64,000 nucleotides of DNA from Saccharopolyspora_C sp040643635 (GCF_040643635.1 NZ_JBEYUS010000009.1:1-64000); one strand, 5' to 3'. Shown: positions 52,870 through 62,313, counted from the stretch's first letter. The notes: generated from the sequence alone by a model not told the origin. Program-made: numbers and translations.

Positions 52870-54152
52870 CGCGGAGCTCGGTGCGCTCGGCGGCGGCCCT
52901 GCTGCTGGCGACCGGCATCGTCGCCGCTTCGGCCGCGCCCGCCGCGGCCCAGTCGTCGATCCCGTCGATGCCGACCGGCGAGCAGCCGTGCATCCAGCCG
53001 CCCACCACGCCCTACCCGGCGGAGCCGTGGGCGCAGCAGATCCTCGCGCCGGACCAGGTCTGGGACCTGACCCGCGGTGCCGGGGTGACGGTCGCGGTGG
53101 TGGACACCGGGGTGGACGCCGACACACCGCAGCTGGCCGCGCCGGGTTCGGTGCTGCCGGGGCGGAACGTGATCCCCGGCGAGTCCGGCAGCGCGGACGA
53201 CGACTGCTTCGGGCACGGCACGTTCGTGGCGGGCATCATCGCCGCGGATCCGACCCCTGGCACGGGATTCGCCGGGATCGCCCCGGACGCCACGATCCTG
53301 CCGGTGCGGGTCGCGACCGGCCTGGAGGAGGAGACCGGCGACACCTTCGCGCCGGAGGCGCTGGCGCAGGGCATCCGGAGCTCGGTGGACCTGGGCGCCG
53401 ACGTGATCAACGTGTCGGCGAGCACGAACTTCCCGAACCAGGCGCTGGCGGACGCGGTCCGCTACGCGGCCGATCGGGACGTGGTGGTGGTGGCGTCCGC
53501 GGCGAACGGGGCGCAGGAGGGCGACCCGGTCACCTACCCGGCCTCGTACCCGGGCGTGATCGCGGTGGGCGCGGTCGACGTCTCCGGGGCGCACGCGAAC
53601 TTCTCGCAGACCGGCCCGTTCCTGTCCGTCGTCGCCCCCGGCGTCGACGTGATCAGCATCGGCCCGCACGGGCCGGGGCACTGGCAGGGCAGCGGCACCA
53701 GCTACGCGGCGCCGTTCGTGGCCGGGACGGCGGCGCTGATCCGCGCCTACCACCCGCACCTGACCGCCGCCCAGATCAAGCAGCGGATGGAGATCACCGC
53801 GAGCCACCCGCCGACCGAGATGCCGGACCCGGCGCTGGGCTGGGGGACGGTGAACGTGACGGCCGCGGTGACCTCGGTGGTGAGCGGCGAGGGCACGGAC
53901 GGCGCGATCGTGGTGCCGCCGTCGCCCGCCGCGGCCTACCGGGTGCCGCCGGACGAGATCGGCCCGATGCTGGCGGTGCTGTTCACCGTGCTGGCCGCGG
54001 TCGGGGTGGCGCTGGCGGTGCTCACGGTGCGGCTGTCCACCTCCGGCCACCGCCGCGGCTGGCAGGCGCCGCGCACGATGCGCGTGGTCACCAAGGACAA
54101 GCCCGAGGACGCCGCGGAAGAGGCCCCCGCCGAACCCGCCGAAGCCAAGTAG
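52866..54152 (+). CDS. mycP: Mycosin, T7SS-associated subtilisin-like protease
   Basis: A 428-residue membrane-anchored S8 protease: signal peptide (SVRSAAALLLATGIVAASAA), catalytic Asp80 (VAVVDTGVD), His117 (CFGHGTFVAGIIA) and Ser279 (GSGTSYAAPFVAG), then a Pro-rich stretch, a C-terminal membrane helix (MLAVLFTVLAAVGVALAVLT) and a basic cytosolic tail. The EPWAQQILAPDQVWDLTRG opening is typical of mycosins. In ESX systems MycP caps the membrane complex and stabilises it. The GTG at 52866 overlaps the upstream stop by 4 bases. It is followed by a palindromic repeat and the convergent eccC. Confidence 0.93.
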   Translation: MTRSSVRSAAALLLATGIVAASAAPAAAQSSIPSMPTGEQPCIQPPTTPYPAEPWAQQILAPDQVWDLTRGAGVTVAVVDTGVDADTPQLAAPGSVLPGRNVIPGESGSADDDCFGHGTFVAGIIAADPTPGTGFAGIAPDATILPVRVATGLEEETGDTFAPEALAQGIRSSVDLGADVINVSASTNFPNQALADAVRYAADRDVVVVASAANGAQEGDPVTYPASYPGVIAVGAVDVSGAHANFSQTGPFLSVVAPGVDVISIGPHGPGHWQGSGTSYAAPFVAGTAALIRAYHPHLTAAQIKQRMEITASHPPTEMPDPALGWGTVNVTAAVTSVVSGEGTDGAIVVPPSPAAAYRVPPDEIGPMLAVLFTVLAAVGVALAVLTVRLSTSGHRRGWQAPRTMRVVTKDKPEDAAEEAPAEPAEAK

Positions 54153-54318
54153 CCCCACCCGCCGACGAAGAACGGCCCGCCCGACCGAGAACACCTCGAT
54201 CGAGCGGGCCGTCCCCACATCCGCTCCGCCCGCCGGCACTGCCGTCGGCACAGCCGCCGATGAGCGGCCACCGACACCACCGGCACTCCACCGAAGTCCG
54301 AAACGGCGGGCTCGTCCT

Positions 54319-54474
54319 CAGCCGGTCAGCGGCGGAGCCGCTGAGCCGACGACCACCAGAGCAGCTTGCACCGCCGCGGGTTCTCAGCTGGTTCCTCGCG
54401 AGGACAGCGATTTCTCATGTGGCGGAGCCACCTGTGAAATCGATCCCGCAGCGAGGGAACAGCTGAGGTTCCGC
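54319..54474. repeat. Composite palindromic repeat, copy 3 (inverted)
   Basis: Reverse-strand copy of the element at 1-147. The small hairpin is at 54326-54333/54337-54344 and the long arms at 54383-54399 and 54451-54467. Relative to copy 1 the outer stem reads CTCAGCTG instead of CTCAGCGG on both arms, a compensating change. It sits between convergent mycP and eccC; the rest of the 360-base gap 54153-54512 holds nothing else. Confidence 0.8.
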
Positions 54475-54512
54475 CACCCGCCCCGAATACCAGGGCAGGC
54501 GGCGGAAAAACC

Positions 54513-57500
54513 TCAGTCCCGGGCCTTCTGCGCTCCTGGGACCAGGGGTGTCTGCACCAACCGGACCGTGCGGCGGCGGTTGATGTACTGCGCCCGCCCC
54601 GGGGGCAGCGTCCGCGGCTTGAGGTTGCCGAGGAACCGTTCGTCCTTCGGGCAGGACAGCAGCATCGCCGGCGTGCCGAGCTCCCACATCCGCCGGATGA
54701 CCTGGTTGCTCATCGAGCGGCTGCCGCCGGAGGTGCTGCGCGCGAGGATCAGGTGCACGCCGACGTCGGCGCCGTGCGGCACCAGCGAGTTCAGCGGTTG
54801 CAGGATGCCCGCGCCCATGCCGCCTTCGGCGAGCTCGAAGTCGTCGATGATGATGAACAGCCGTCCGCCGTTCCACCAGTCGCGCTTCGGCAGCCTGCTC
54901 GGCGGGATCTCCGGTCCGGGGATCCGCTTCTCCAGGCCGCGCGCCGCGTTCGCGATGGAGGTGCCCAGCGCGTCCGCCCCGACGGCGTACTCGATCTGGT
55001 GCTCGGCCGGGACCGAGTCGTGCAGTTCGCGGCGGAAGTCGCCGAACATGATCCGGGCTTCGTTGGGGCCGTAGGTCGCGGCGATGGACCGGGCGATGTG
55101 CCGCAGCACGCTGGTCTTGCCGGACTCCGCGTCCCCGTAGATGAGCAGGTGCGGGGTGGTGTCGAAGTCGTACCACTGCACGTTGAGGCCGGTGTCCTCG
55201 ATGCCCAGCGGCATCCGCAGTTCCTTGTCCCCACCGGGCCGGGTCGGCGCCGGGAGCTCGTCCACCGTGAGCGACATCGGCAGCATCCGCACCCGCGGCG
55301 CGACGGGCGCTTCGGGCAGGGCCAGCGATTCGGACAGCTCGGTGGTGGCGTCGGCGACGTCGTCGCTGCTGGGGTCGCCGTCGATGCGCGGCAGCGCCGC
55401 GAGGAAGTGCAGCCGGTCGGTGGTGATGCCGCGCCCGGGGATGTTGGGCACGGTCGCCGCGAGCCTGCTGTTGACCTCGGAGTCGACCGGGTCGCCGAGC
55501 CGCAGCTCGAACCGGGTGCCGAGCACGTCCCGCAGCCACGGCCGCATCTCCGCCCACCGGTTGGTGGCGATGAGCAGGTGGATGCCGAAGCTGAGCCCGC
55601 GCGCGGCGAGTTCGGTGAACCGGTCCTCGAGCTCCTCGAAGTCCTGCCGGATCGTGTACCACCCGTCGACGACGAGGAACACGTCGCCGTAGGGGTCCAG
55701 GTCGGTGAACCGGCCGGCCCGCCGCGCCTTGCGGTAGGTGGCCATCGAGTCGATGTTGTGCTCGGCGAACAGGGTCTCCCGCTTGGCGAGCAGGTTGGTG
55801 ACCTCCAGGACGGTGCGGGTGACCCGGTCCTTGTCGAGGCGGTTCGCGAGGCTGCCGACGTGCGGCATCTTGCCCAGCGAGGCCAGGGTGCCACCGAAGT
55901 CCAGGCAGTAGAACTGCACTTCGGCCGCGCTGTGCGTCAGCGCCAGGGCGCTGATCATGGTGCGCAGCATGGTGCTCTTGCCGGTCTGCGGGCCGCCGAC
56001 GACGGCCGCGTTGCCGCGGCTGCCGCTGAGGTCGGCGGTGAGCAGTTCGCGGCGCTGCTGCGCGGGCAGGTCGATGAGGCCGACCGGCACGTGCAGGTTC
56101 GCGGTCTGCAGGTCGCCCACCGGACGCGGCCCGAGCACCGGGTGGTCCACCAGCGGCGGCAGCAGCTGGTCGAGGGTGGGGGATTTCTTCAGCGGCGGCA
56201 GCCACACCTGGTGCGCCCGCGGGCCGATGTCGCGGAGCCGTTCGATGAGCACGTCGAGGACGGTCTGCGTCGGCTCGTCGGCGTCCGGTTCCGGTTCGGG
56301 TTCCGGTTCGGGCAGCTTCGCGGGTTCGATGTAATCGGTGCCGAACGCCACGACCTGCTGCTCGGCTTCGGCGCGGGTGCTGCGCTGGCGCTTCATCCGG
56401 TAGGTCCCGGAGACGAACGCGCCCTTGAACCGGGTCAGCGTGGTGGTGTCGGGTCGCAGGTAGCCGTTGCCGGGGCCGCTGGGCAGCTCGTAGGCGTCGG
56501 GCACGCCGAGGATGGAGCGGGACTCCATCGCGGAGAACGTGCGCAGACCGATCTTGTACGACAGGTGCGTCTCGATCTTGTGGATGCGGCCTTCGTCGAG
56601 CCGCTGCGAGGCGAGCAGCAGGTGCACGCCGAGGCTCCGGCCCAACCGGCCGATCATCGCGAACACGTCGACGAACTCGGGCTTGCTGGAGAGCATCTCG
56701 CTGAACTCGTCGACGACGATGAACAGCGCGGGCATCGGTTCCAGCTGCACGCCCTGCTGGCGCGCCGCTTCGTAGTCGCGCCGCGACGCGTAGTTGCCGG
56801 AGGCGCGCAGGTGCTCCTGGCGCCGGTTCATCTCGCCGGTCAGGGCGTCCTGCATCCGGTCGACGAGTTCGAGCTCGTCGACGAGGTTGGTGATGACCGC
56901 GGAAGTGTGCGGCAGCTGGTCGAAGCCGAGGAACGCCGCACCGCCCTTGAAGTCGACGAGCACGAAGTTGAGCTCTTCGGAGGTGTGCGTGGTGGCGAGC
57001 GCCGCGACGAGGGTCCGCAGCAGCTCGCTCTTGCCGGAACCGGTGGCGCCGATGCACAGGCCGTGCGGGCCGGAACCGTCCTCGGCGGACTCCTTGATGT
57101 CCAGTTCCAGCGGGGAACCGTTGGAGGCGATGCCGATCGGCACCCGCAGCCTGCGCTTCGCGGTCATCCGCTCGCGCCGGTACTTGGCGGGGGAGAAGGT
57201 GCGCACGTCGCCGAGGCCGAGGAGGCCGGCGAGCTCGTAATCGCCCGCGAGCGGCTCGTCGCTCTCGGCGACCGCTTCGCCGACCCGGTAGCGGGCCAGG
57301 GTGCGGGCGAGGGCGGCGACGCCGATGGTGCTCAGCGAGTCGGGGCGGCACAACGGGCTGCCCGCGGGTTTGCCGAGCCGGTCGAAGGTGACCGTGCTGA
57401 CCTGCTCCGGTTCGACCTCCAGGAACAGCGCGTCCGCTTTCGACTGCCACGGCAGGGATTCGCCGACGTCGAGGACCACGGTGTTGCGGTAGCCCTCCTC

Positions 57501-58496
57501 ACCGGCGCGGTGGTCGGTGGGCAGCTGCACGCCGTCGAGCACGATGACGACGAGCGGTTCGTTCGGGGTGACCGGGGTGTCGGCCTCGAAGCGGGGCCGG
57601 GAGGTGAAGTCCCCGCCGCCGAGCAGGTCCTCGACCTCGGTCATGGTCTCGCCGACGAGGCGGCGCGAACCGGCGGCGTCGCGGGAGTCGCCCTGGTTGT
57701 GCGGCAACCACTTCAGCCAGTCCCAGTCCTCGCGGCGCTGCTCGCTCGCGCACAGCGCGATCCGCACTTCGCCGGGGGCGTGCCCGGTGACGAGCTGGGC
57801 GAGCATGGCGCGGGACAGGCCGCGCACCGCCTCCTCGTCGCCGCGGAACCGGATTTGGCTGAACCCGCGCAGGTACACCGCGATCGGCGCGTTCGACAAC
57901 GTCGTGTAGGCGCGCAGGAACCGGCGCAGCGCGTGCGCGGACAGCGGCTCCAGGTCTTCGATCGGCTTGCTGTCCGGCGGGACCAGCTTCGTCGCGGAGC
58001 GCTGTTTGCCGAGCCCGATCCGGACTTCGCCGAAGTCGTCGTGGGCGGGACGCCGTTCCCACAGCCGGTAGCCCAGCGCCAGCGACCACAGCGACCGCGG
58101 GTCCGGGTGGATCCAGCGGGCCGCCTTCTGCTGGCCGGTGAGCGCCTTGCGCACCTGGCGGCGCAACTGCCCCAGGTACCGGATGTAGTCGCGGCGGAAC
58201 CCGTGCAGCTTCTGCTTGTGGTTGACCGAACTCCGCAGCAGCTGCACGAGGATCATGCCGACGGCGGAGCACATCATGATCCCGCCGCCGATGTAGGACA
58301 GCACCCCCGACCCCGGGCGCACGAACATCATGACCATGGCCAGCGAGCCGAGCCCCATCGGGGCGTACATCATGACGGAGCTGATCCCGCCACCGGTGTT
58401 CTCCGGAACCGCGGGCGGTTCCTGGATCTCAATCTCCTCGCTCGGTGAGGTCGGTTTCGGTCGGCGAGAACGCCGAGCGAACAGCACCGTGCTCAC
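54513..58496 (-). CDS. eccC: T7SS ATPase EccC, fused Ca/Cb form
   Basis: A 1327-residue FtsK/SpoIIIE-type motor. Two N-terminal membrane helices (about 40-90), a DUF domain, then three P-loop ATPase modules: GATGSGKSELL (Lys489) with VVDEFSEM; VGGPQTGKSTMLRT (Lys840) with LVVDGWYT; GDAESGKTSVLRH (Lys1127) with IIIDDFELAEG. Only the first has a full DE Walker B, as known for EccC, where modules 2 and 3 bind substrate and regulate. A Pro/Glu-rich linker (PEPEPEPEPD) joins modules 1 and 2. It powers export of WXG100 substrates. The GTG at 58496 follows GGGAGAG; an in-frame ATG at 58571 is less supported. Divergent from eccD. Confidence 0.95.
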   Translation of the reverse strand: MSTVLFARRSRRPKPTSPSEEIEIQEPPAVPENTGGGISSVMMYAPMGLGSLAMVMMFVRPGSGVLSYIGGGIMMCSAVGMILVQLLRSSVNHKQKLHGFRRDYIRYLGQLRRQVRKALTGQQKAARWIHPDPRSLWSLALGYRLWERRPAHDDFGEVRIGLGKQRSATKLVPPDSKPIEDLEPLSAHALRRFLRAYTTLSNAPIAVYLRGFSQIRFRGDEEAVRGLSRAMLAQLVTGHAPGEVRIALCASEQRREDWDWLKWLPHNQGDSRDAAGSRRLVGETMTEVEDLLGGGDFTSRPRFEADTPVTPNEPLVVIVLDGVQLPTDHRAGEEGYRNTVVLDVGESLPWQSKADALFLEVEPEQVSTVTFDRLGKPAGSPLCRPDSLSTIGVAALARTLARYRVGEAVAESDEPLAGDYELAGLLGLGDVRTFSPAKYRRERMTAKRRLRVPIGIASNGSPLELDIKESAEDGSGPHGLCIGATGSGKSELLRTLVAALATTHTSEELNFVLVDFKGGAAFLGFDQLPHTSAVITNLVDELELVDRMQDALTGEMNRRQEHLRASGNYASRRDYEAARQQGVQLEPMPALFIVVDEFSEMLSSKPEFVDVFAMIGRLGRSLGVHLLLASQRLDEGRIHKIETHLSYKIGLRTFSAMESRSILGVPDAYELPSGPGNGYLRPDTTTLTRFKGAFVSGTYRMKRQRSTRAEAEQQVVAFGTDYIEPAKLPEPEPEPEPDADEPTQTVLDVLIERLRDIGPRAHQVWLPPLKKSPTLDQLLPPLVDHPVLGPRPVGDLQTANLHVPVGLIDLPAQQRRELLTADLSGSRGNAAVVGGPQTGKSTMLRTMISALALTHSAAEVQFYCLDFGGTLASLGKMPHVGSLANRLDKDRVTRTVLEVTNLLAKRETLFAEHNIDSMATYRKARRAGRFTDLDPYGDVFLVVDGWYTIRQDFEELEDRFTELAARGLSFGIHLLIATNRWAEMRPWLRDVLGTRFELRLGDPVDSEVNSRLAATVPNIPGRGITTDRLHFLAALPRIDGDPSSDDVADATTELSESLALPEAPVAPRVRMLPMSLTVDELPAPTRPGGDKELRMPLGIEDTGLNVQWYDFDTTPHLLIYGDAESGKTSVLRHIARSIAATYGPNEARIMFGDFRRELHDSVPAEHQIEYAVGADALGTSIANAARGLEKRIPGPEIPPSRLPKRDWWNGGRLFIIIDDFELAEGGMGAGILQPLNSLVPHGADVGVHLILARSTSGGSRSMSNQVIRRMWELGTPAMLLSCPKDERFLGNLKPRTLPPGRAQYINRRRTVRLVQTPLVPGAQKARD

Positions 58497-58552
58497 GTGC
58501 TCTCCCTTTGGTGAGTGGAATCCCCTGGATGTCCGCGGGGACGGACTGATCA

Positions 58553-58578
58553 GTAACGTCTGGGCCCGCAAGCGTTAC
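58553..58578. promoter_or_regulatory. Inverted repeat in the eccC/eccD divergent promoter
   Basis: GTAACG (58553-58558) and CGTTAC (58573-58578) are separated by 14 bases, midway in the 136-base gap between the divergent starts. The GTAACGTC and CGTTACGTTGC contexts are AT-richer than the flanks. A regulator site or overlapping promoters is inferred. Confidence 0.4.
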
Positions 58579-58632
58579 GTTGCTGACCGGGTCGCGGTCT
58601 CTCAACCTGGCAGGAAAGGACCCCGGGCACCC

Positions 58633-60042
58633 ATGGCGATTTCGGAAGAGCAGGTCCAGCATCGCACAACAGACTCGGGGAGGCTACGTTTCGTCCTCGG
58701 CAAGAAGTCGACCGACGTCGCCCTCCCTGCCGAAGTGCCGCTGGCCGACCTGCTTCCCGCCGTCCTGCCCCAGTTCGGCGCCGAATGGGTCGAACAGGGC
58801 GCTGATCACGAAGGCTGGGTCGCCCAGCGCGTCGGCGAGGCGCCGCTGGACGAAGACCGGACGATCGCCGAACTAGGTCTGCTCGACGGCGAGACGATCT
58901 ACCTCCGCCCTAGGGCGGACCAGCTGGAACCGATCGACTACGACGACCTCGTCGACGGCGTCGGCGAGCAGGTGCAGAACCACGCGGGACGCTGGCGTCC
59001 CGCCCGGACGCGCTGGCTGCTGCGGGTGCTGGGGCTGGCGACGCTGCTGCTCGGCTTCCCGCTGCTGCTGGCCGGGACCGAGGTCGCGGTGGAGGCGCCC
59101 ATCGCGGGCGGCATGACCGCGCTGCTGCTGGCCGTCGCGACCCTGGTGGCGCGCGGCGCCGCGAACCCGGTGCTGGCGACGGTCATCACGGGTGTCGCGG
59201 TCTGCTACTCGGCGCTCACCGGCGTGCTGCTGCTGCTCGCGCTGGACCCGGTGGCGACGGTGCCGATGATGATCAGCTGCGCGGCGGCGGGTGCGCTGAT
59301 CGCGCTCGTCGTGGGGCTGCTGGGCGTCGCGGACTCCGCGCTGCTGTTCACCACCGCCATCACCTTCACGCTCCTGGTCGGAATCCCGGCGCTGATCGCT
59401 TCGGTGAGCCCGGCCTCCGGGCAGCAGGCCGCGTCGATCGGCCTCGTGGTCACGGTCGTGCTGAGCGTGTTCATCCCGTCCCTGTCGTTCCGGCTCTCCG
59501 GGCTCACGCTGCCGCTGCTGCCGACGACGCCGTCCGAGCTCACCGAGGACATCGAGCCGGTCGCGCAGCAGATCGTGGTGGAGCGCGGTGCGGTCACCGT
59601 GGGCTACTCGCGGGCGCTGCACGTCGGCGTCGGGGCCGCGCTCAGCTTCATGATGCTGGGTGCGCTGGTCGGCGAGGCCGACGTGTGGACCGTGGTGTTC
59701 GGCGCGGTGGTCTCGCTGCTGCTGTTCCTGCGCTCCCGGCACCCGGACGGCGCGATCCAGCGCTGGGCGCTGGTCGTCCCGGCCGCCGTCGGTTTCGCCA
59801 CCTGCACGCTGCTGGTGGTGACCTGGGCCGGGCCGCTGGTCGCGATCCTCGCGGTGTGGCTGCCCTCGCTGGCCGTGGGCGCGCTGCTGCTGGTGCTCTC
59901 CGAGTTCCTGCCGAACCGGAGGCTGCGCCCGTACTGGGGCCGCGCGGTGGACATCTTCGAATCCCTGACGGCGGTGGCGGTGCTGCCGCTGCTGCTCCAA
60001 CTCCTGCACGTGTACGCGAAGATGCGAGGGCTGGCCGGCTGA
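58633..60042 (+). CDS. eccD: T7SS membrane protein EccD
   Basis: A 469-residue protein: an N-terminal ubiquitin-like domain (about 12-90: GRLRFVLGKKSTDVALPAEV, AELGLLDGETIYLRP) followed by about 11 membrane helices (LLRVLGLATLLLGFPLLLAG through VAVLPLLLQLLHVYAKM). This is the EccD channel-rim architecture. An AGGAAAGGA site is 12 bases upstream of the ATG at 58633. The stop shares a base with the eccB start (TGATG). Confidence 0.93.
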   Translation: MAISEEQVQHRTTDSGRLRFVLGKKSTDVALPAEVPLADLLPAVLPQFGAEWVEQGADHEGWVAQRVGEAPLDEDRTIAELGLLDGETIYLRPRADQLEPIDYDDLVDGVGEQVQNHAGRWRPARTRWLLRVLGLATLLLGFPLLLAGTEVAVEAPIAGGMTALLLAVATLVARGAANPVLATVITGVAVCYSALTGVLLLLALDPVATVPMMISCAAAGALIALVVGLLGVADSALLFTTAITFTLLVGIPALIASVSPASGQQAASIGLVVTVVLSVFIPSLSFRLSGLTLPLLPTTPSELTEDIEPVAQQIVVERGAVTVGYSRALHVGVGAALSFMMLGALVGEADVWTVVFGAVVSLLLFLRSRHPDGAIQRWALVVPAAVGFATCTLLVVTWAGPLVAILAVWLPSLAVGALLLVLSEFLPNRRLRPYWGRAVDIFESLTAVAVLPLLLQLLHVYAKMRGLAG

Positions 60043-61469
60043 TGCAGTCACGCAAGGATCAGGTCCAGGCGTACTTCTTCGTGGTCGGCAGGCTCGTCGC
60101 CGCGGTCACGCACGGGCGCCCGGACGCGCTGGAATCGCCGAACCGCCGGGTGAAGAACGGCACCATGTTCGGCGTGATCGTCGCGGCGCTGCTGATGGCG
60201 GTCTTCGGCATCCTCGGCCTGTTCCTGCCCGGGGGGAACAGCTCCTGGAAGCAGGCCGGTTCGATCGTGATGGACAAGGAGACCGGCGCCCAGTTCGTGT
60301 ACCTGGACGGGCAGCTGCACCCGGCGCTGAACTACTCCTCGGCGAAGCTGGCCTCCGGCAACACCGGCGGCACGGTGTCCTCGGTGTCGCGGGAGTCGAT
60401 GGCGGGCACCCCGGTCGGCCAGCCGATCGGCATCCCGAACGCCCCCGATTCGATCCCCACCGCGGAGACGCTGCGGGTCACGCCGTGGACGGTGTGCGTG
60501 CAGCCGCTGCCGCCGAACCAGATGGTCGGCAACCCGACGATCACGCTGATGGTCGACGCGCAGGCGGGCACCGCGGCCACGCACGGGCAGGGCCTGCTGG
60601 TGCGCACCCCGGACGGCGCGCTGCAGCTGATCTGGGAGGGCAAGCGGTACCGGGTCACCAGCCCGGCGGTGGTGGACGCGCTCGGCTACGGCGACACCGC
60701 GCCGCTGGAGGTCCCGGCGACCTGGCTGAACCCGATCCCGGCGGGCCGCGACCTGGCGGTCCAGGACACCCCCGGCGCGGGGCAGACCGGTCCGATGATC
60801 GACGGCAAGCCCAGCCGCGTCGGCCAGGTCTACGAGGTGCGCAATCCGGCCATCGACTCCAGCCAGTTCTACCTGGTGCGGCAAGACGGCGTGACGCCGC
60901 TGAACCGGATGAGCGCGGCCCTGCTGTTCGCGGCACCGTCCACTCGGGACGCCTACCCGGGCATGCAGGTGGCGCCGATCCAGGCGGGCCCGTCCGCGAT
61001 CTCCGGGGTGCCGACCTCGCAGGGCCCGGACCTGGTGACCGGATTCCCCGGTGTGGTGCCGGAAACCGTGATCCCGCCCGCGGATTCGCAGCCGTGCGTG
61101 CGCTACGCGTCCTCGGCCTCCGGCAACATGAAGGTGACCCTGGAGCTGCAGCCGACCTCCCGGGTGAACGCGGGCGCGGTGGACACCGCGCAGCACATCG
61201 CGGGCACCGTGGCGGACCGCATCGTCGTCCCGGCGGGCGGTGGCGTGCTGGCCAGGGACCTGCCCGCGCCGGGTGCGGCGCCGGGCACCGCGTACCTCGT
61301 CACCGACGTGGGCACGAAGTACCCGCTGGCGGACGCCAACGTGCTGAAATCCCTGGGCTACTCCGAGGATTCCGTGATGCAGGTGCCCACGGACCTGCTC
61401 GCGCTGCTGCCCAACGGACCGGTGCTGAGCACGGCTGCCGCCACGCAGGTCCAGTCCCCGAGTTCCTGA
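60042..61469 (+). CDS. eccB: T7SS core protein EccB
   Basis: A 475-residue bitopic protein. The amphipathic N-terminus (SRKDQVQAYFFVVGRLVAAV, the family SRKDQVQAY...RL opening) precedes one TM helix (about 41-62: TMFGVIVAALLMAVFGILGL) and a large exterior domain with R1-R4 type repeats (GLLVRTPDGALQLIWEGKRY, LVRQDGVTPLNRMSAALLFA, AYLVTDVGTKYPLADANVLK) and two cysteines (TVCVQPLPP, SQPCVRYA) expected to pair. It is coupled to eccD by TGATG. Confidence 0.94.
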   Translation: MQSRKDQVQAYFFVVGRLVAAVTHGRPDALESPNRRVKNGTMFGVIVAALLMAVFGILGLFLPGGNSSWKQAGSIVMDKETGAQFVYLDGQLHPALNYSSAKLASGNTGGTVSSVSRESMAGTPVGQPIGIPNAPDSIPTAETLRVTPWTVCVQPLPPNQMVGNPTITLMVDAQAGTAATHGQGLLVRTPDGALQLIWEGKRYRVTSPAVVDALGYGDTAPLEVPATWLNPIPAGRDLAVQDTPGAGQTGPMIDGKPSRVGQVYEVRNPAIDSSQFYLVRQDGVTPLNRMSAALLFAAPSTRDAYPGMQVAPIQAGPSAISGVPTSQGPDLVTGFPGVVPETVIPPADSQPCVRYASSASGNMKVTLELQPTSRVNAGAVDTAQHIAGTVADRIVVPAGGGVLARDLPAPGAAPGTAYLVTDVGTKYPLADANVLKSLGYSEDSVMQVPTDLLALLPNGPVLSTAAATQVQSPSS

Positions 61470-61499
61470 TCATGAAACCTTGATGAGGGGAGTCCCTAG

Positions 61500-61514
61500 C
61501 TTGACGCGGTCAAG
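61500..61514. promoter_or_regulatory. Palindrome upstream of the esx-like genes
   Basis: CTTGACGCGGTCAAG has perfect 6-base arms with a 3-base spacer, 30 bases past the eccB stop and 120 bases before the first small gene. It includes TTGACG, which could be a -35 or a repressor site. The 165-base gap and the AT-richer tail (GATCTAGATTGGTATC) suggest a separate strong promoter for the secreted proteins. Confidence 0.45.
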
Positions 61515-61634
61515 ACCACTCGTGGGTCGCGCGAGCCGGGAAGAGATCTAGATTGGTATCCGGGTTAGACCCGATATCCACAGAGCACGAGAACTGCGGC
61601 GGGCCGCCGCGGCGAATGCCAAACGGAGGCACAA

Positions 61635-61958
61635 GTGGCTATTGACGGCGCACTTTTTGACGAAGCGGAAATCCAGCAGGTCGCCGGTCGGCACGACACC
61701 GCCCGCGAAGAGATCGAGCAGCAGCTGACCCAGCTGCGCAGCCAGCTCGACGGCGTCGGGCAGCGCAGCCCGAACGAGATGACCAAGATGCTCGTCGACC
61801 AGTACGAGCAGGACCTCACCCGCCTGAAGGACTCCGTGCTGGCCGACCTCCAGGCGATGTCGCAGGACATGCGCTCGACCGCCGGTGAGCAGACCGAGCA
61901 GGACCAGAGCAACGTCAAGCCGATCAGCAACACGCCGATCGAGAACTTCATCGGCTGA
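61635..61958 (+). CDS. WXG100-like T7SS protein lacking the WxG tryptophan
   Basis: A 107-residue, wholly helical protein in the usual WXG100 size range. Helix 1 (DEAEIQQVAGRHDTAREEIE), a turn DGVGQRSPNEM where WxG would be, helix 2 (MLVDQYEQDLTRLKDSVLAD), then a flexible Gln/Asn tail. The start is GTG, with GGAGG 6 bases before. It lies between eccB and a true WXG100 gene, the position of the heterodimer partner (EsxB/EsxA pair). Identity as a WXG100 partner is inferred from size, fold and place. Confidence 0.78.
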   Translation: MAIDGALFDEAEIQQVAGRHDTAREEIEQQLTQLRSQLDGVGQRSPNEMTKMLVDQYEQDLTRLKDSVLADLQAMSQDMRSTAGEQTEQDQSNVKPISNTPIENFIG

Positions 61959-62010
61959 TCGCGCTTCGCGCACCCGAACATCCGCAATCTCGCACTGAGG
62001 AGCAGCAGAG

Positions 62011-62313
62011 ATGACCAGCCCCAAGACTTATGACTATGGCGCACTCGAAGAGGCCCAGAACTTCCTGAAGCAGGGCCTGGAGTTCGTCAACGAGCGCGCC
62101 AGCGAGCTCATCAAGGACGCCACCAACCTGCAGGAGAAGGGTTGGCAGGGCCAGTCCGCCACCGGCTACAACGCCTCGGCGGAGCGGCTGCGCGGCCGGC
62201 TGGACGGTTTCGCCCAGTACATCGAGCAGCAGAAGCAGAACGTCCAGACCGGTACGACGAACATGCAGGACACCGACCGCTCCGGTGGCAAGCGCATGAG
62301 CGCCTACAGCTGA
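62011..62313 (+). CDS. WXG100 family T7SS substrate (EsxA/EsxB-like)
   Basis: A 100-residue helical hairpin with the motif KGWQGQSATGYNASAERLRG (WxG at its second to fourth positions) between helices LEEAQNFLKQGLEFVNERAS and RLDGFAQYIEQQKQNVQTGT. It has exactly the family length. It begins 52 bases after the preceding small gene, with GAGGAGCAG upstream of the ATG, so the two are probably co-expressed and form the secreted pair. Confidence 0.9.
   Translation: MTSPKTYDYGALEEAQNFLKQGLEFVNERASELIKDATNLQEKGWQGQSATGYNASAERLRGRLDGFAQYIEQQKQNVQTGTTNMQDTDRSGGKRMSAYS

Noticed and set aside
54415..57450. Alternative minus-strand frame inside eccC
   Set aside because: Out of frame with the three P-loop modules; Arg/Pro/Ala-rich shadow that ends in the palindromic repeat.
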